Shown piece after piece: positions 34,340 to 43,393 of a stretch of 64,000 nt of DNA; positions within the stretch are counted from its first letter, which is position 1; each line of letters begins with the position of its first letter. The notes below the pieces were generated by a model. That model was not told the origin of the DNA. It ran no database searches and was given only the letters and a program-made list of their open reading frames with translations. The position numbers and the translations under genes were made by a program. Source of the stretch: Bacteroidota bacterium. Its GTDB lineage: Bacteria > Bacteroidota > Ignavibacteria > Kryptoniales > JAKASW01. Location of the stretch: contig JAMCQL010000065.1 in the NCBI GenBank assembly GCA_023381615.1, positions 56,531-120,530 of the forward strand. Direction: 5' to 3'.

Positions 34340-36628
34340 TTAATATCCTATCTTCCCGCTCGGCTGTGAACCTGCTTGCTGGTTCGGAGAAGTGTGGACG
34401 TTGCAGACCGGCGGCAAATACTTTGAGTTGAAAATCTCGGTGATCTTCTGCGGGCAGAACTCTGTAGCAAGCATTCCCGTCTGTGCACAAATCGTTGCGG
34501 TAACGACTCCATCCGGCTGGACAAATGACGAAATCGGGAGTCCGATGTCTTTGTCGTCGTAAACATCTTTCATGAATATTCCCCAGATAGGCGCCGCGGC
34601 TCTCCCGCCCTGCCCGTCCCAGTCTGTGAAGTGCACCCGGTCATCGTCAAAGCCGACCCAAGCTCCTGCTACGAGCTGAGGTGTATATCCGACGAACCAT
34701 GCGTCGGCAAAATTCTGAGTCGTTCCCGTTTTCCCCGCCGCATCGAGATAAAAATAATTCCTGATCCTCGATCCGGTTCCGCCGTTTATTACGCCGCGAA
34801 GCATGTCGGTCATTAAATAGGCCGTCTGCTTGCTCAGAACTTCAGTGGCTTGCATATGATTTTGTTCAATGACATTTCCGTTCTTGTCCTCGATTCGCAA
34901 AATCGAGATCGGCTTTGTAAGCACACCTTCATTTGCAAACACGCCGTAAGCGGAAACAAGTTGAATGGGTACAACCGAAGCCGTTCCAATCGCTATGGAA
35001 GCATAAGGAGGGATGTAAGTAGTGATCCCCATTCGGTGTGCATATTCGATCACCTGGTTTATCGGAGCAATTTCCTGGATCGCGCGCACGGCAACAACAT
35101 TGATGGAATACTTCAGAGCATTACGTAGAGTCACCTCGCCGTCGAATTCACCGTCAGCATTTCGAGGCGACCAGCGAGTGCCGTCAGGCATGATGACTGT
35201 CACTGGCTGATTGAGCAGTTTGTATGACGGGGCATATCCATTATCGATTGCCACAGTATAAACAAAAGGCTTGAATGCGGAACCGGGCTGGCGTTCGATT
35301 TGAGTTACGTGATTGAGCCCATAGCGGAACTGCCTGTAATTCGACGCGCCGACAAGAGCTTTTATGTAACCTGTTTTCGGATCGATGCAAACAAACCCGA
35401 CCTGAATGGTCTGCTCCGCTTTCTTCACGGAATCCACAAAGGCAGGACTCGAACGAAGACTTTTGTAAATGGCTTTGCGCTCTGCTTCATTTGCCGCATC
35501 GTGGTACTGCGGAGTGTCTTTTATCGCTTTGTCAACCGCCGACCACAAAGTCGCCTGATTCGCTTTCCAATTCCATCTTGAGTCGAACATCTTCTGATAT
35601 TCTTGTATATGCTGGTCAACAGCTTGATCTGCGTACTGCTGCATTCGTGAATCAAGAGTCGTGTAAACCGTCAATCCGTCGCGGTAAATATCGAAGCCGT
35701 ACTTTTCCGCTTTCCTCTCAAGTTCCTGCCTGACCATTTCAACAAAATGCGGAGCCAAGCCTGTCGACGGGCCGTGATACTTGATGTCAAGCGGCGCCTT
35801 CCTCGCCTCTTTATAGGTCGCTTCCGAAATTTTTTCGTCATCAAGCAAATTCTTCAGCACGATATTGCGAACCGCCATAGCACGCGACGGATGATCGAGA
35901 GGATCGTATCTTCCGGGCGACCTCAGCATTCCGATAAGGAGCGCTGCCTGCGGCAAAGTGAGGTCAGAAGACGACTCATCAAAATAAAGCTGGGATGCCG
36001 ACTCAATCCCGTAAGAGCCTCGCCCGAAATAGACGTCGTTAAGATACATGGCGAGAATTTCCTGCTTCGTATAAGTCCGTTCTATCTGGACAGCAGTTAT
36101 CGCCTCGCGTATTTTCCTTGTCAGCGTTACGTCCTGGTTCAAATAAAGATTTCTTGCTAATTGCTGCGTGATCGTGCTCGCACCTTCCTTCGCGCGCATG
36201 TGAATAATGTCTATCGCCATCGCGCTCATGATTCTCAGCGGGTCTAATCCCCAGTGCGAATAAAACTTCTTGTCCTCCGTGGAAATCAGGGCTTGTACCA
36301 CATAGTGCGGAACTTCCTTCAGGTCTGCAAGCGCACGATTCTTCATGAAGAATTGGTCGATGATCTGCCCGTCTGCCGAAAGAACTCTGGTCGCCAATTC
36401 CGGCTTGGGATTCTCGAGTTCTTCAAGAGAAGGCAATCCGCTGATTACATAAAAAACATATCCTGTGAGCAGAACGACGAGCGCGGTTATTATACCGAAC
36501 CTGAAAGCTCGTTTGTTTCTGGTAGTGCGCTTTTTCTTTTTGCGCGCTGACTTCCTGTATTCAGGATCATTGAAATATCGCTCCATAACTTCCCTTGAAT
36601 AACGCCACTTCATCTTTCGAATTCCCAT
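34340..36628 (-). CDS. Class A penicillin-binding protein 1A (transglycosylase/transpeptidase)
   Basis: A 762-residue bifunctional peptidoglycan synthase: a short basic cytosolic N-terminus, one membrane anchor near residues 45-65, a GT51 glycosyltransferase domain (STEDKKFYSHWG, KEGASTITQQLARNLYL), and a transpeptidase domain with GSAFKPF (SxxK), KYSINVV (SxN) and AGKTGTTQN (KTG). The C-terminus ends in a short Gln/Ser/Gly tail. The start could be 36628 or an ATG at 36613 that overlaps the lpxH stop as ATGA; neither has a strong Shine-Dalgarno. Confidence 0.92.
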   Translation of the reverse strand: MGIRKMKWRYSREVMERYFNDPEYRKSARKKKKRTTRNKRAFRFGIITALVVLLTGYVFYVISGLPSLEELENPKPELATRVLSADGQIIDQFFMKNRALADLKEVPHYVVQALISTEDKKFYSHWGLDPLRIMSAMAIDIIHMRAKEGASTITQQLARNLYLNQDVTLTRKIREAITAVQIERTYTKQEILAMYLNDVYFGRGSYGIESASQLYFDESSSDLTLPQAALLIGMLRSPGRYDPLDHPSRAMAVRNIVLKNLLDDEKISEATYKEARKAPLDIKYHGPSTGLAPHFVEMVRQELERKAEKYGFDIYRDGLTVYTTLDSRMQQYADQAVDQHIQEYQKMFDSRWNWKANQATLWSAVDKAIKDTPQYHDAANEAERKAIYKSLRSSPAFVDSVKKAEQTIQVGFVCIDPKTGYIKALVGASNYRQFRYGLNHVTQIERQPGSAFKPFVYTVAIDNGYAPSYKLLNQPVTVIMPDGTRWSPRNADGEFDGEVTLRNALKYSINVVAVRAIQEIAPINQVIEYAHRMGITTYIPPYASIAIGTASVVPIQLVSAYGVFANEGVLTKPISILRIEDKNGNVIEQNHMQATEVLSKQTAYLMTDMLRGVINGGTGSRIRNYFYLDAAGKTGTTQNFADAWFVGYTPQLVAGAWVGFDDDRVHFTDWDGQGGRAAAPIWGIFMKDVYDDKDIGLPISSFVQPDGVVTATICAQTGMLATEFCPQKITEIFNSKYLPPVCNVHTSPNQQAGSQPSGKIGY

Positions 36629-37347
36629 GTTAATAGTTGCATCGCCTCGCCGTCAAAGATTCCATACGTGAAATTGCGCAGCCAGTCACCCAAATTGACG
36701 TAAATTCCTTTTCCAAAACGCTCGAACTTCGGAATGTGGTTGTGTCCCATGATAACAAAGTCATAGCCTTCGTTGGTCTTCTTCTCTGCGAGGTGCATCA
36801 TTCCGTCGGTCTCTCCGAAGTCTTTGTTCGAAGTGTACTCGCGGCTCTTCTTTGAAAAAGCCTTCGCAAGCGAGAAACCGACATCAGGATGAATCCATCT
36901 GATGACTGAGCGGACAAAACCTTTTCTCAAAATCTTTTTCAACATCCTATATCCTGAATCTTTCAAAGCCAAGCCGTCGCCGTGTATCACCAAAAACTTC
37001 TTCCCGTTGATCTCTTCAGAAAATCCATCCTGATACACTCGAAGTCCGACCGATTTAGAAAAAAACTCGCCAAGGAAAAAATCATGGTTCCCGGCAACGT
37101 AATCTATGACGATGCCGTTGTCTACCATCTCTTTTAACTTCGCGTATAGCCAGAAATAATTCTTCGGGACAACGTATTTGTATTCATACCAGAAATCAAA
37201 AAGGTCTCCAACAATTATCAACCTGCTTCCATTTTCAATTACAGTATCGAAAAACTTCAATAGCTCGGTTTTTCTCTTAGCCTCAAATTCGACATGGAGC
37301 GAGGGCGCGCCCAAATGTATGTCGGAAATAAAATAGACAGGTTTCAA
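36610..37347 (-). CDS. lpxH: UDP-2,3-diacylglucosamine diphosphatase (LpxH-like)
   Basis: A 245-residue calcineurin-like phosphoesterase with all metal motifs: FISDIHLG, GDLFDFW, GNHDFF, IHGDG and GHNHIP. LpxH removes UMP from UDP-2,3-diacylglucosamine in lipid A synthesis, at the inner face of the membrane. The GDLFDFWYE and GNHDF context matches the LpxH group better than general phosphoesterases. It lies between a secreted hypothetical protein and PBP1A, with an overlap into the latter. Confidence 0.82.
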   Translation of the reverse strand: MKPVYFISDIHLGAPSLHVEFEAKRKTELLKFFDTVIENGSRLIIVGDLFDFWYEYKYVVPKNYFWLYAKLKEMVDNGIVIDYVAGNHDFFLGEFFSKSVGLRVYQDGFSEEINGKKFLVIHGDGLALKDSGYRMLKKILRKGFVRSVIRWIHPDVGFSLAKAFSKKSREYTSNKDFGETDGMMHLAEKKTNEGYDFVIMGHNHIPKFERFGKGIYVNLGDWLRNFTYGIFDGEAMQLLTWEFER

Positions 37348-37761
37348 CTACTTCTTCACTTTTATCTCGATTGAAGATTCATCTTTTCCCATCCGGCACC
37401 ACCCTTCCGTCTCCGAGCAATAAGTGTAGCCAACAACGAAGTTCAGCTTGTGCACACCGGCTTTCATTCCGGTTACTTTGCATTCAACTTTGATCGGCTT
37501 TGATGAATCAAGATACTCGCCGGCTTTGGGAATCTCTGTAACGGTCAGACTCGCCCCTTCGGTTTCGGACTTCACGGAAACAGGCGGCTGCGCATTTATG
37601 TGAACGCCGGCAACAGATTTTAATCTCACGAAGAACGAAAAAGATTGCCCGTTTTTGACTTCTACACTTGCGGGCTTAACCTCGACACTCACTTCCTTTT
37701 TTGAATTAAATGCAAAACTCATCGCCATCACCATGATTAACAAAAATAACCTCAATTTCAT
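37348..37761 (-). CDS. Secreted protein resembling the N-terminal DsbD/thiol-disulfide interchange-like domain
   Basis: With a start at 37761 (MKLRLFLLIMVMAMSFAF) the product is a 137-residue exported protein; the tracked start at 37794 only adds a leader lying over the MFS gene's end. The mature part is an Ig-like beta domain ending in VGYTYCSETEGWCRMGKDE, similar to the YxYC..xxGWC element of DsbD-alpha-like domains, suggesting a redox or metal site from the two cysteines. It abuts lpxH with no gap. Function is inference. Confidence 0.7.
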   Translation of the reverse strand: MKLRLFLLIMVMAMSFAFNSKKEVSVEVKPASVEVKNGQSFSFFVRLKSVAGVHINAQPPVSVKSETEGASLTVTEIPKAGEYLDSSKPIKVECKVTGMKAGVHKLNFVVGYTYCSETEGWCRMGKDESSIEIKVKK

Positions 37762-37766
37762 TCTCC

Positions 37767-39029
37767 TCAAGTTTCGGTTGTTCGACTTTGCCACTGGACT
37801 TTGACTTGCTGGAGCAATATAAGACCGCCAATAAAAAATATCAGCACCGAGAGGACGGCTATCCGCTGGCTCCCGGTGAAACTCGAAATCGCGCCAAAGG
37901 TCAAAGGCCCCATGATGGCAGAAGCGTTCCCGGCTATGCCGTCGTAGAACCCAAAGAATTCCGCCGCGTGTGCCGGCGGCGTCAGCAGAGCCATCAGGCT
38001 TCTGCTTGAAGATTGAGACGATCCGATTGCCACTCCTGCAAAAAGCCCGACGATGTAAAACTCCGTTTTGGTCTGAATGAAAAACGCAGAAAGCACAACA
38101 CCGATCCAGATCAACAGAGTGATATTTATGCTGCGCTTTGGGCCCCAGTGGTCTGTCAAAATTCCGAACACTACGGAGCCTAAGATTGCAGTTGTCTGTG
38201 CCACGATGAAAAATATTATCACCTCAACCGGCGTGAACCCGAGTGTTCCGCGGGCGTAGAGCGCAGAGAAAAATATTACCGTGTTCACACCATCAATGTA
38301 CAGGAAAAACGCGAGGAGAAATCTCGAGAGAGATTTGTATTGCCCAAGCCTTTTAAAAGTTCTGACGGCGCGGCGAAAACCCAGCCGGAAATACGGGAGT
38401 TTGGGGTGATAAATGCCCGTGTGGTCGCGAAGCCTGAGGAATGCGGGTATTGAAAACACAGCAAAGAAGCCCGCCGCAATCAGAAAACTTTTTCTAAAAT
38501 TATCAATGTTGGATGGCTCGAACCCGCCTTTAATAAATGGAAACGTAATTGCGAGTATCGAAAGAGCGCCAAGGTATCCCATCGCAAAACCGTAGCCCGA
38601 CGCGCGTCCGTAAACATGTTTCGGCGCAATTTCCGGAAGGAATGCATCATAGAAAGTATAGCCGCCTTGGAAACCGACATTCGCCGCGATGAAGACCAGC
38701 ATGCCGGGAAGAACCATTCCTCTTTGGATCCAATAGAGGAAAGCCGTTCCAAATATGCAAAGCGCCGAAAAGGCGAGAAGAAATCTTTTTCTACGGTGCG
38801 AGTAATCGCTCGCGGCGCCTAAGACGGGCGAAAGTCCAGCCGCGATGATCATCGAGATGCTGTCGGCAAGCCCCCAATAAAAATCACCGCGCGAAGTTCC
38901 GGCAGCCACGATCTCTCTGAAGTACAATGCAAAGCCGACGGTTTTTACCATCACGGAAAATGAAGTGCGGGCATAATCAAAAAGCGCCCACGAGAAAATT
39001 GTGTAGCGCGAATAACGTTCGCCGATCAT
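37767..39029 (-). CDS. Major facilitator superfamily transporter (UMF1/Atg22-like)
   Basis: The 420-residue protein has about 12 predicted helices. The start SWALFDYARTSFSVMV matches the UMF1/Atg22-type MFS group, with the loop SPVLGAASDYSHRRKRFL between helices 2 and 3 and a second-half counterpart GILTDHWGPKRSI. Substrates are unknown; some relatives export amino acids. Its ATG overlaps the nusB stop by 4 bp, so they are coupled. Confidence 0.85.
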   Translation of the reverse strand: MIGERYSRYTIFSWALFDYARTSFSVMVKTVGFALYFREIVAAGTSRGDFYWGLADSISMIIAAGLSPVLGAASDYSHRRKRFLLAFSALCIFGTAFLYWIQRGMVLPGMLVFIAANVGFQGGYTFYDAFLPEIAPKHVYGRASGYGFAMGYLGALSILAITFPFIKGGFEPSNIDNFRKSFLIAAGFFAVFSIPAFLRLRDHTGIYHPKLPYFRLGFRRAVRTFKRLGQYKSLSRFLLAFFLYIDGVNTVIFFSALYARGTLGFTPVEVIIFFIVAQTTAILGSVVFGILTDHWGPKRSINITLLIWIGVVLSAFFIQTKTEFYIVGLFAGVAIGSSQSSSRSLMALLTPPAHAAEFFGFYDGIAGNASAIMGPLTFGAISSFTGSQRIAVLSVLIFFIGGLILLQQVKVQWQSRTTET

Positions 39030-39493
39030 GGCTTTTTCTTTGACGAAGTGTTGATGAGTCCCCTTCCACTCTTATTAACTCTGCCTTCGCCGACAAGCTG
39101 TTTCAGTGCCGCGTCGATAATGCCGTTCACAAACTTTGGACTTTCTTCAGTGCTGTATCGCTTCGCCAATTCGATAATTTCATTTATCGTGACTTTCGTC
39201 GGAATTTCCGAGGAATAAAGAATTTCGGCGATCCCCATTCTAAGCAAAGCGCGATCAATCGGATTGACTCTTGAAATGTCCCAGTGCTCGAGATGTTTCT
39301 GAAGAATGGAATCTAGATCAGTCAAGTTTTCAAGCGTATCACGATAAAGTTTCTTCGCGAATTCCAATGCCGGTCCATTTTCAATATCCTTGAAAATGTC
39401 CGCGCTCAAAAAATCCGGCGCTGAACGTGAAATATCATACGCATAAAGCGCTTGAAGAACACGTTCGCGGGCAAGCCTGCGCTGCGACGTCAT
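39026..39493 (-). CDS. nusB: Transcription antitermination protein NusB
   Basis: A 155-residue all-helical RNA-binding protein. The N-terminal RRLARERVLQALYAYDIS and the C-terminal INEIIELAKRYSTEESPKFVNGIID are diagnostic of NusB, which binds boxA with NusE in rRNA transcription. A Ser/Lys-rich tail follows the domain. It overlaps the MFS gene by 4 bp. Confidence 0.93.
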   Translation of the reverse strand: MTSQRRLARERVLQALYAYDISRSAPDFLSADIFKDIENGPALEFAKKLYRDTLENLTDLDSILQKHLEHWDISRVNPIDRALLRMGIAEILYSSEIPTKVTINEIIELAKRYSTEESPKFVNGIIDAALKQLVGEGRVNKSGRGLINTSSKKKP

Positions 39494-39559
39494 GACTCAC
39501 ACTGCTCTGTTAAAGTTAAAGACAGGTTTAAAACTTGTCTCAACATATACATATACATC

Positions 39560-40489
39560 TTAGACTCCAAAAAGTAAGTAAACTTGCATCGCCGCCGATT
39601 CACGCACGCGATAATATAACTCGCCTGGTATCGACATCCTGTAATCGCTCGCCATCCCCTTCACACTAGCGTTATCCCATCCACACATCAACAATACACG
39701 CGGCAAATGCCACTTGTCGCTCACGATCACTATTCGTTTCATCCCGAGAGAATCGATCAGCACATCCTTGACAAATCTCGCCTGATCCGCCGTGCTGAGA
39801 GTGCTATGCTCTTTGATTATGTCGGAGTCGGGAATACCATTTTCCTGAAGATACGCCGCTTCAACCTCAGACTCGACAGTGCCGAAACGCTTGGTTCCTC
39901 CCGTAACGACTATCTTCTTTGCTCGTCCGGATTTAAAAATCTTGACAGCGCCGTCGAGCCTGCCGCGAAGCAGCGGACTGGGCCTCTGCTTTCCCCAAAC
40001 AGATGCGCCAAGCACCACGGCAGCATCTGTCTTCGAATTGCGGTTGAAAGCCTCACCATCTGAAAAAGTATAAATGAACCCGATGAACGTACAAACGATG
40101 AAAATGAGAAACGCAGTCGAAAGAATTTTGCTGAACCCGGCTCGCTTAGAGGCTGCCGTGACGAATGCAGTAGAAAGCATGAGCAGCAGTGCCGCGTAAG
40201 CCACAACAGAAGCTTCGTCTTTGAATTGGCTCTCTGGCGAGAGGTAAAATGAACTGACAAAAAACACCGCGGCAAAGAATGCGAATAGAAACATCCGGGC
40301 GTTGGTAAATTTTCTCGATGAAAGTTCGGCAAGCAGAATTGCAGCCAAAACAAGCGCGGCAAGAGGCAAGTTGTGCGGGCTGAGTATTCCGTCTTTTGTG
40401 TTTTCCGCAACGGCTCGATGCACGAATATCTTCAGCGCTGCTATGACGCTCAAAAATACGGCTGTGTGCAAAAGAACTTTAAATCTCAA
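39560..40489 (-). CDS. YdcF/SanA/ElyC-like DUF218 membrane protein
   Basis: A 309-residue protein starting at a TTG, with four to five N-terminal membrane helices (to about residue 145) and a C-terminal DUF218 domain: AAVVLGASVWGKQRPSPLL, KKIVVTGG, ESEVEAAYLQENGIP, TLSTADQARF, VSDKWHLPR. SanA/ElyC relatives affect envelope integrity and peptidoglycan or lipid-carrier metabolism. It is flanked by short gaps and is probably in its own unit with nusB downstream. Confidence 0.82.
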   Translation of the reverse strand: MRFKVLLHTAVFLSVIAALKIFVHRAVAENTKDGILSPHNLPLAALVLAAILLAELSSRKFTNARMFLFAFFAAVFFVSSFYLSPESQFKDEASVVAYAALLLMLSTAFVTAASKRAGFSKILSTAFLIFIVCTFIGFIYTFSDGEAFNRNSKTDAAVVLGASVWGKQRPSPLLRGRLDGAVKIFKSGRAKKIVVTGGTKRFGTVESEVEAAYLQENGIPDSDIIKEHSTLSTADQARFVKDVLIDSLGMKRIVIVSDKWHLPRVLLMCGWDNASVKGMASDYRMSIPGELYYRVRESAAMQVYLLFGV

Positions 40490-40575
40490 GTGTCAAAAGA
40501 AAATTGTTTATCTCTGGTTTCTGCAACCAAATTTAAGACAACGGGGCGGGAATTAAAAGACGTGGTGAGTATTTA

Positions 40576-41055
40576 TCAGCGCGGGCGTCCTTTCATCCTT
40601 TGCTGCATTATCATTTTGATTCTGTCGCGAATCTCACGCTGGAATTTCTGCTCAAACACCAGGTATCTCGCGATTTCAGTGGGCGTTAGTATTTGGCCCA
40701 ACGATTGAAGAAATTGCCTGTGAGCGCCGACAAGTTGATTGTCCAGCTCGATCACTTGCTGTATCTGATTCTTCATATCTGCGTCACTCACACTGTCTTT
40801 CAATGCAGTGCCAAGTCCGCTAACAAGTTGCCTTCTTTCCGTGGTAATCTTCTTCAACTCATCATTATATTTGTTGTACAATGGAAAGAACTTTTCCGCT
40901 TTCTCTGTCGGAAGGTCCATCTCCTTCGTCATCTGCCAGATTTTTATTTGCTCAAGCTGCCTTCTCACTTCGGGATTCCCCATTCCCATCCCCTGAGCAA
41001 ACACGAAAGACAAAGGAATCAGAAAAACTAAAAACAAGACTACGATTCTTTTCAT
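40576..41055 (-). CDS. Spy/CpxP-like periplasmic protein
   Basis: From the ATG at 41055 (GAGGAA upstream) the product is 159 residues with a signal peptide (VFLIPLSFVFAQG). The mature part is highly helical and charged, with LEQIKIWQMTKEMDLP and an LTPTEIARYLVFEQKFQREI segment, as in Spy/CpxP/heavy-metal sensor proteins. The upstream extension to 41172 lies over the anti-sigma gene and is rejected. It follows the sigma/anti-sigma pair by 10 bp, suggesting an envelope-stress effector. Confidence 0.78.
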   Translation of the reverse strand: MKRIVVLFLVFLIPLSFVFAQGMGMGNPEVRRQLEQIKIWQMTKEMDLPTEKAEKFFPLYNKYNDELKKITTERRQLVSGLGTALKDSVSDADMKNQIQQVIELDNQLVGAHRQFLQSLGQILTPTEIARYLVFEQKFQREIRDRIKMIMQQRMKGRPR

Positions 41056-41065
41056 GGTGTTCCTC

Positions 41066-41638
41066 TTAGTTGGAAATACTATTTCCGGTAAAATCGAAAT
41101 TATCAAGGGACTTGGACGAATCTGCAACGGATACCCACATTGATTTAACCACTTCTTCCTGCACCGAATCATCGACAGAGCTTATCTCGTCGACCTCGTC
41201 TACCTGTGGAGAAGCTGCATCAACATAATTTACATTTAAAGTCGGAAGCGTAACCGCCTGATCGAGAGGCAGTGAAGTGGCGAGCGCCGCGACGCTCTGC
41301 ACTTGAGGAGCCGGCTTGAGCGCAAACTCATAAACACCGACGCCGATAATCAACAAGAACACTGCCAGTCCGCCCGCAAGAGCCGGAACTCTCCATCTCG
41401 CCGAGTGCGGCTCAGAGACTCTCTCCATAATCAAAACGCGCAGCTCCTGCCAAAATGCGTCGGGATATTCTTCAATCCCCACTCCTTCAAGAGCCTTGAT
41501 AGGCACCCGCATTGCTTCGAGTTCGGCTTTGCACTTCGCGCAAGCCTCAAGATGATTCTCAATATATTTTTTGAGGTTCGGTTCAATCTTGCCGAGCAGA
41601 TAGTCCGGCAAATTTACCATCACATCATCACATCGCAT
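41066..41638 (-). CDS. Anti-sigma factor with zinc-finger N-terminus
   Basis: The 190-residue protein begins with an HC2-type zinc finger (MRCDD...YIENHLEACAKCKAEL, HxxxCxxC) that should bind the ECF sigma factor. It has one membrane helix near residues 85-105 (ALAGGLAVFLLIIGVGVYEF) and an acidic periplasmic C-terminus. It overlaps the sigma gene by 11 bp and is followed by the Spy-like gene, forming a stress-response cassette. Confidence 0.87.
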   Translation of the reverse strand: MRCDDVMVNLPDYLLGKIEPNLKKYIENHLEACAKCKAELEAMRVPIKALEGVGIEEYPDAFWQELRVLIMERVSEPHSARWRVPALAGGLAVFLLIIGVGVYEFALKPAPQVQSVAALATSLPLDQAVTLPTLNVNYVDAASPQVDEVDEISSVDDSVQEEVVKSMWVSVADSSKSLDNFDFTGNSISN

Positions 41639-42176
41639 TTTTCAAATACTCCCCTATTTTCTTCATCGCATGAAAATAATTTGCTTTCATCGCTCCGAGC
41701 GACCTGTGCATCATCTGCGCAATCTCTTCATATGAAAGTTCCTCGTAAAATCTCAAAATAAAAACTTGTCTCTGCTGAACCGGCAACGCCGCGACTGCTT
41801 CCGAAACAAGTTTTTTCAATTCAGCCCGATCAGCTTCACGCTGAGGCTCATTACCACCTGTCAACATATTCGATACCAACTCGTCCAGTCTCACGACTGC
41901 TCTTACTTTTCTTTTTCTCAAGTAACTTATTGCGACATTCGTTGCGATCCTGTAAACGTAAGTGTAGAGATTCGAATCGCCGCGGAATTTCTTCAACGAG
42001 GCATGAAGTTTTATGAAGACTTCCTGAGTCGCATCTGCAGCTTCGTCGTCGTCATTTATCATTCTCTTCACAACGAAGAACACTTTCTTCTCATAGCGAC
42101 TTACCAGTTCGCCGAACGCACGGTCGTTCCCATTCTTTACTTGTTCAACGAGCTCTGAATCGCTTAGACTCTGCAT
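41628..42176 (-). CDS. ECF RNA polymerase sigma factor
   Basis: A 182-residue group 4 sigma factor: region 2 has DEAADATQEVFIKLHASLKKF and YTYVYRIATNVAISYLRKRK; region 4 has ALPVQQRQVFILRFYEELSYEEIAQMM with a helix-turn-helix. It should recruit RNA polymerase to a regulon held in check by the downstream anti-sigma. There is a 169-bp gap upstream after acpS, presumably holding its promoter; no autoregulatory ECF box could be called reliably. Confidence 0.92.
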   Translation of the reverse strand: MQSLSDSELVEQVKNGNDRAFGELVSRYEKKVFFVVKRMINDDDEAADATQEVFIKLHASLKKFRGDSNLYTYVYRIATNVAISYLRKRKVRAVVRLDELVSNMLTGGNEPQREADRAELKKLVSEAVAALPVQQRQVFILRFYEELSYEEIAQMMHRSLGAMKANYFHAMKKIGEYLKNAM

Positions 42177-42345
42177 TCAAAGAACTTCAGTTATTGTTCT
42201 GCTTCGTGAAATATTGCGAACACCGATATCTCTAATCCTCCGACTCGTTTTGAATCATACATCTTAGTTCTGAAGAGACATCTTTCTTCGTGATTTTCAA
42301 ATTAGATTCGCTAATGTGACGCGAAATCGGAGGGTTTGGTTTAAG

Positions 42346-42714
42346 TCAGATTTCAATGACGACAACCGCCACGACATAGTCCCCGGAATGCGAAAGCGAC
42401 AGAAATATCCTTTTATTTCCAAAGCTCTTGAGAGCAAGCCCGCCCAGTCGGAAAAAAGGCTTGCCGCTTTTTTCGTTTATGACCTCGACCTCCTGCCAGG
42501 AAAAATCGCTGTTCCAACCTGTGCCAGTCGCCTTGCTGAAAGCCTCCTTCGCGGCAAACCGAGCGGCGTAATGCTGAAACGGATTTGGCTTCGCCGAACA
42601 GTAAGCTTTCTCTTCGCTCGTGAAAATCTTGTCCATGAAAAGGGCGCCGTAGTCTTCAATGCTCTTTTGTATCCGGCTGACTTCAATTATGTCGACGCCG
42701 ACTCCCTCAACCAT
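42346..42714 (-). CDS. acpS: Holo-[acyl-carrier-protein] synthase
   Basis: The 122-residue enzyme transfers 4'-phosphopantetheine from CoA to apo-ACP. It shows the N-terminal GVGVDIIEVSRI with the Mg-binding Asp, and RFAAKEAFSKATGTG with the conserved Glu and Lys. Length is normal for AcpS. It overlaps the HAD gene by 8 bp and lies at the end of a housekeeping gene string. Confidence 0.93.
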   Translation of the reverse strand: MVEGVGVDIIEVSRIQKSIEDYGALFMDKIFTSEEKAYCSAKPNPFQHYAARFAAKEAFSKATGTGWNSDFSWQEVEVINEKSGKPFFRLGGLALKSFGNKRIFLSLSHSGDYVVAVVVIEI

Positions 42715-43393
42715 CGGAATTTTCCTTTTTGATGAAGCCGATCAACTCTTGAATATCGTTCGCCTCATAATCACCGCCGGAGACTCCTGTGTTGAACGTA
42801 TCACCGTAACGCGCAAAGACCGTCTTCATCCCGACTTGTTTTGCGCCGATGATATCGCGCTCAGCCCAATCGCCGACCATCAAAGCCTCCTGCGGCTTGA
42901 TATCAAGCCTGTTCAGCGCAAGTATGAACGGCGCGGGGTGCGGCTTGCGCTCATTCGTGTCGTCGAATGTAATGACGACATCAAAGATGTGGTGCATGTT
43001 GAGGTAAGTCAAACGAAGCCAGGCTTCCTTCGACGGCGCATCTGAAATCACCGCGAGTTTCATCCCCATCTTTAACAACTCATAAAGCGTGATGTAGACA
43101 TGCGGGTAAGGTACAAGAGCCGCTTCACGTGCGCGACGGTAAGCGACAACTCCGGCAGATAGAATTTTGTGATTTACTTTGTCAAAAATATCTGCGAGAA
43201 GCGAATCGAAGACATATTGAAACTCGATTCCCTTTTCCTTGTAGATGGCATCTATCCGCTGTTTGACCTCATCATAAGAAAGCTCAAGTCCGGCATCGAT
43301 CATTGCTCTTATCGCCGCATCTATCGCCTCACCCTTCATCTTCATGAAGTCAACAAGTGTATTATCAAGATCGAATATTACAGCTTTGATCAC
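42707..43393 (-). CDS. HAD-superfamily hydrolase
   Basis: A 228-residue phosphatase-like protein with motif I FDLDNTLVD near residue 8, motif II VISDAPS, motif III Lys in ERKPHPAPF and motif IV VGDWAERDIIGAKQVG. It belongs to the HAD subfamily I group, often annotated as YjjG or TIGR02253-like; the substrate cannot be assigned. It overlaps aroQ by 4 bp at its start. Confidence 0.87.
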   Translation of the reverse strand: MIKAVIFDLDNTLVDFMKMKGEAIDAAIRAMIDAGLELSYDEVKQRIDAIYKEKGIEFQYVFDSLLADIFDKVNHKILSAGVVAYRRAREAALVPYPHVYITLYELLKMGMKLAVISDAPSKEAWLRLTYLNMHHIFDVVITFDDTNERKPHPAPFILALNRLDIKPQEALMVGDWAERDIIGAKQVGMKTVFARYGDTFNTGVSGGDYEANDIQELIGFIKKENSDG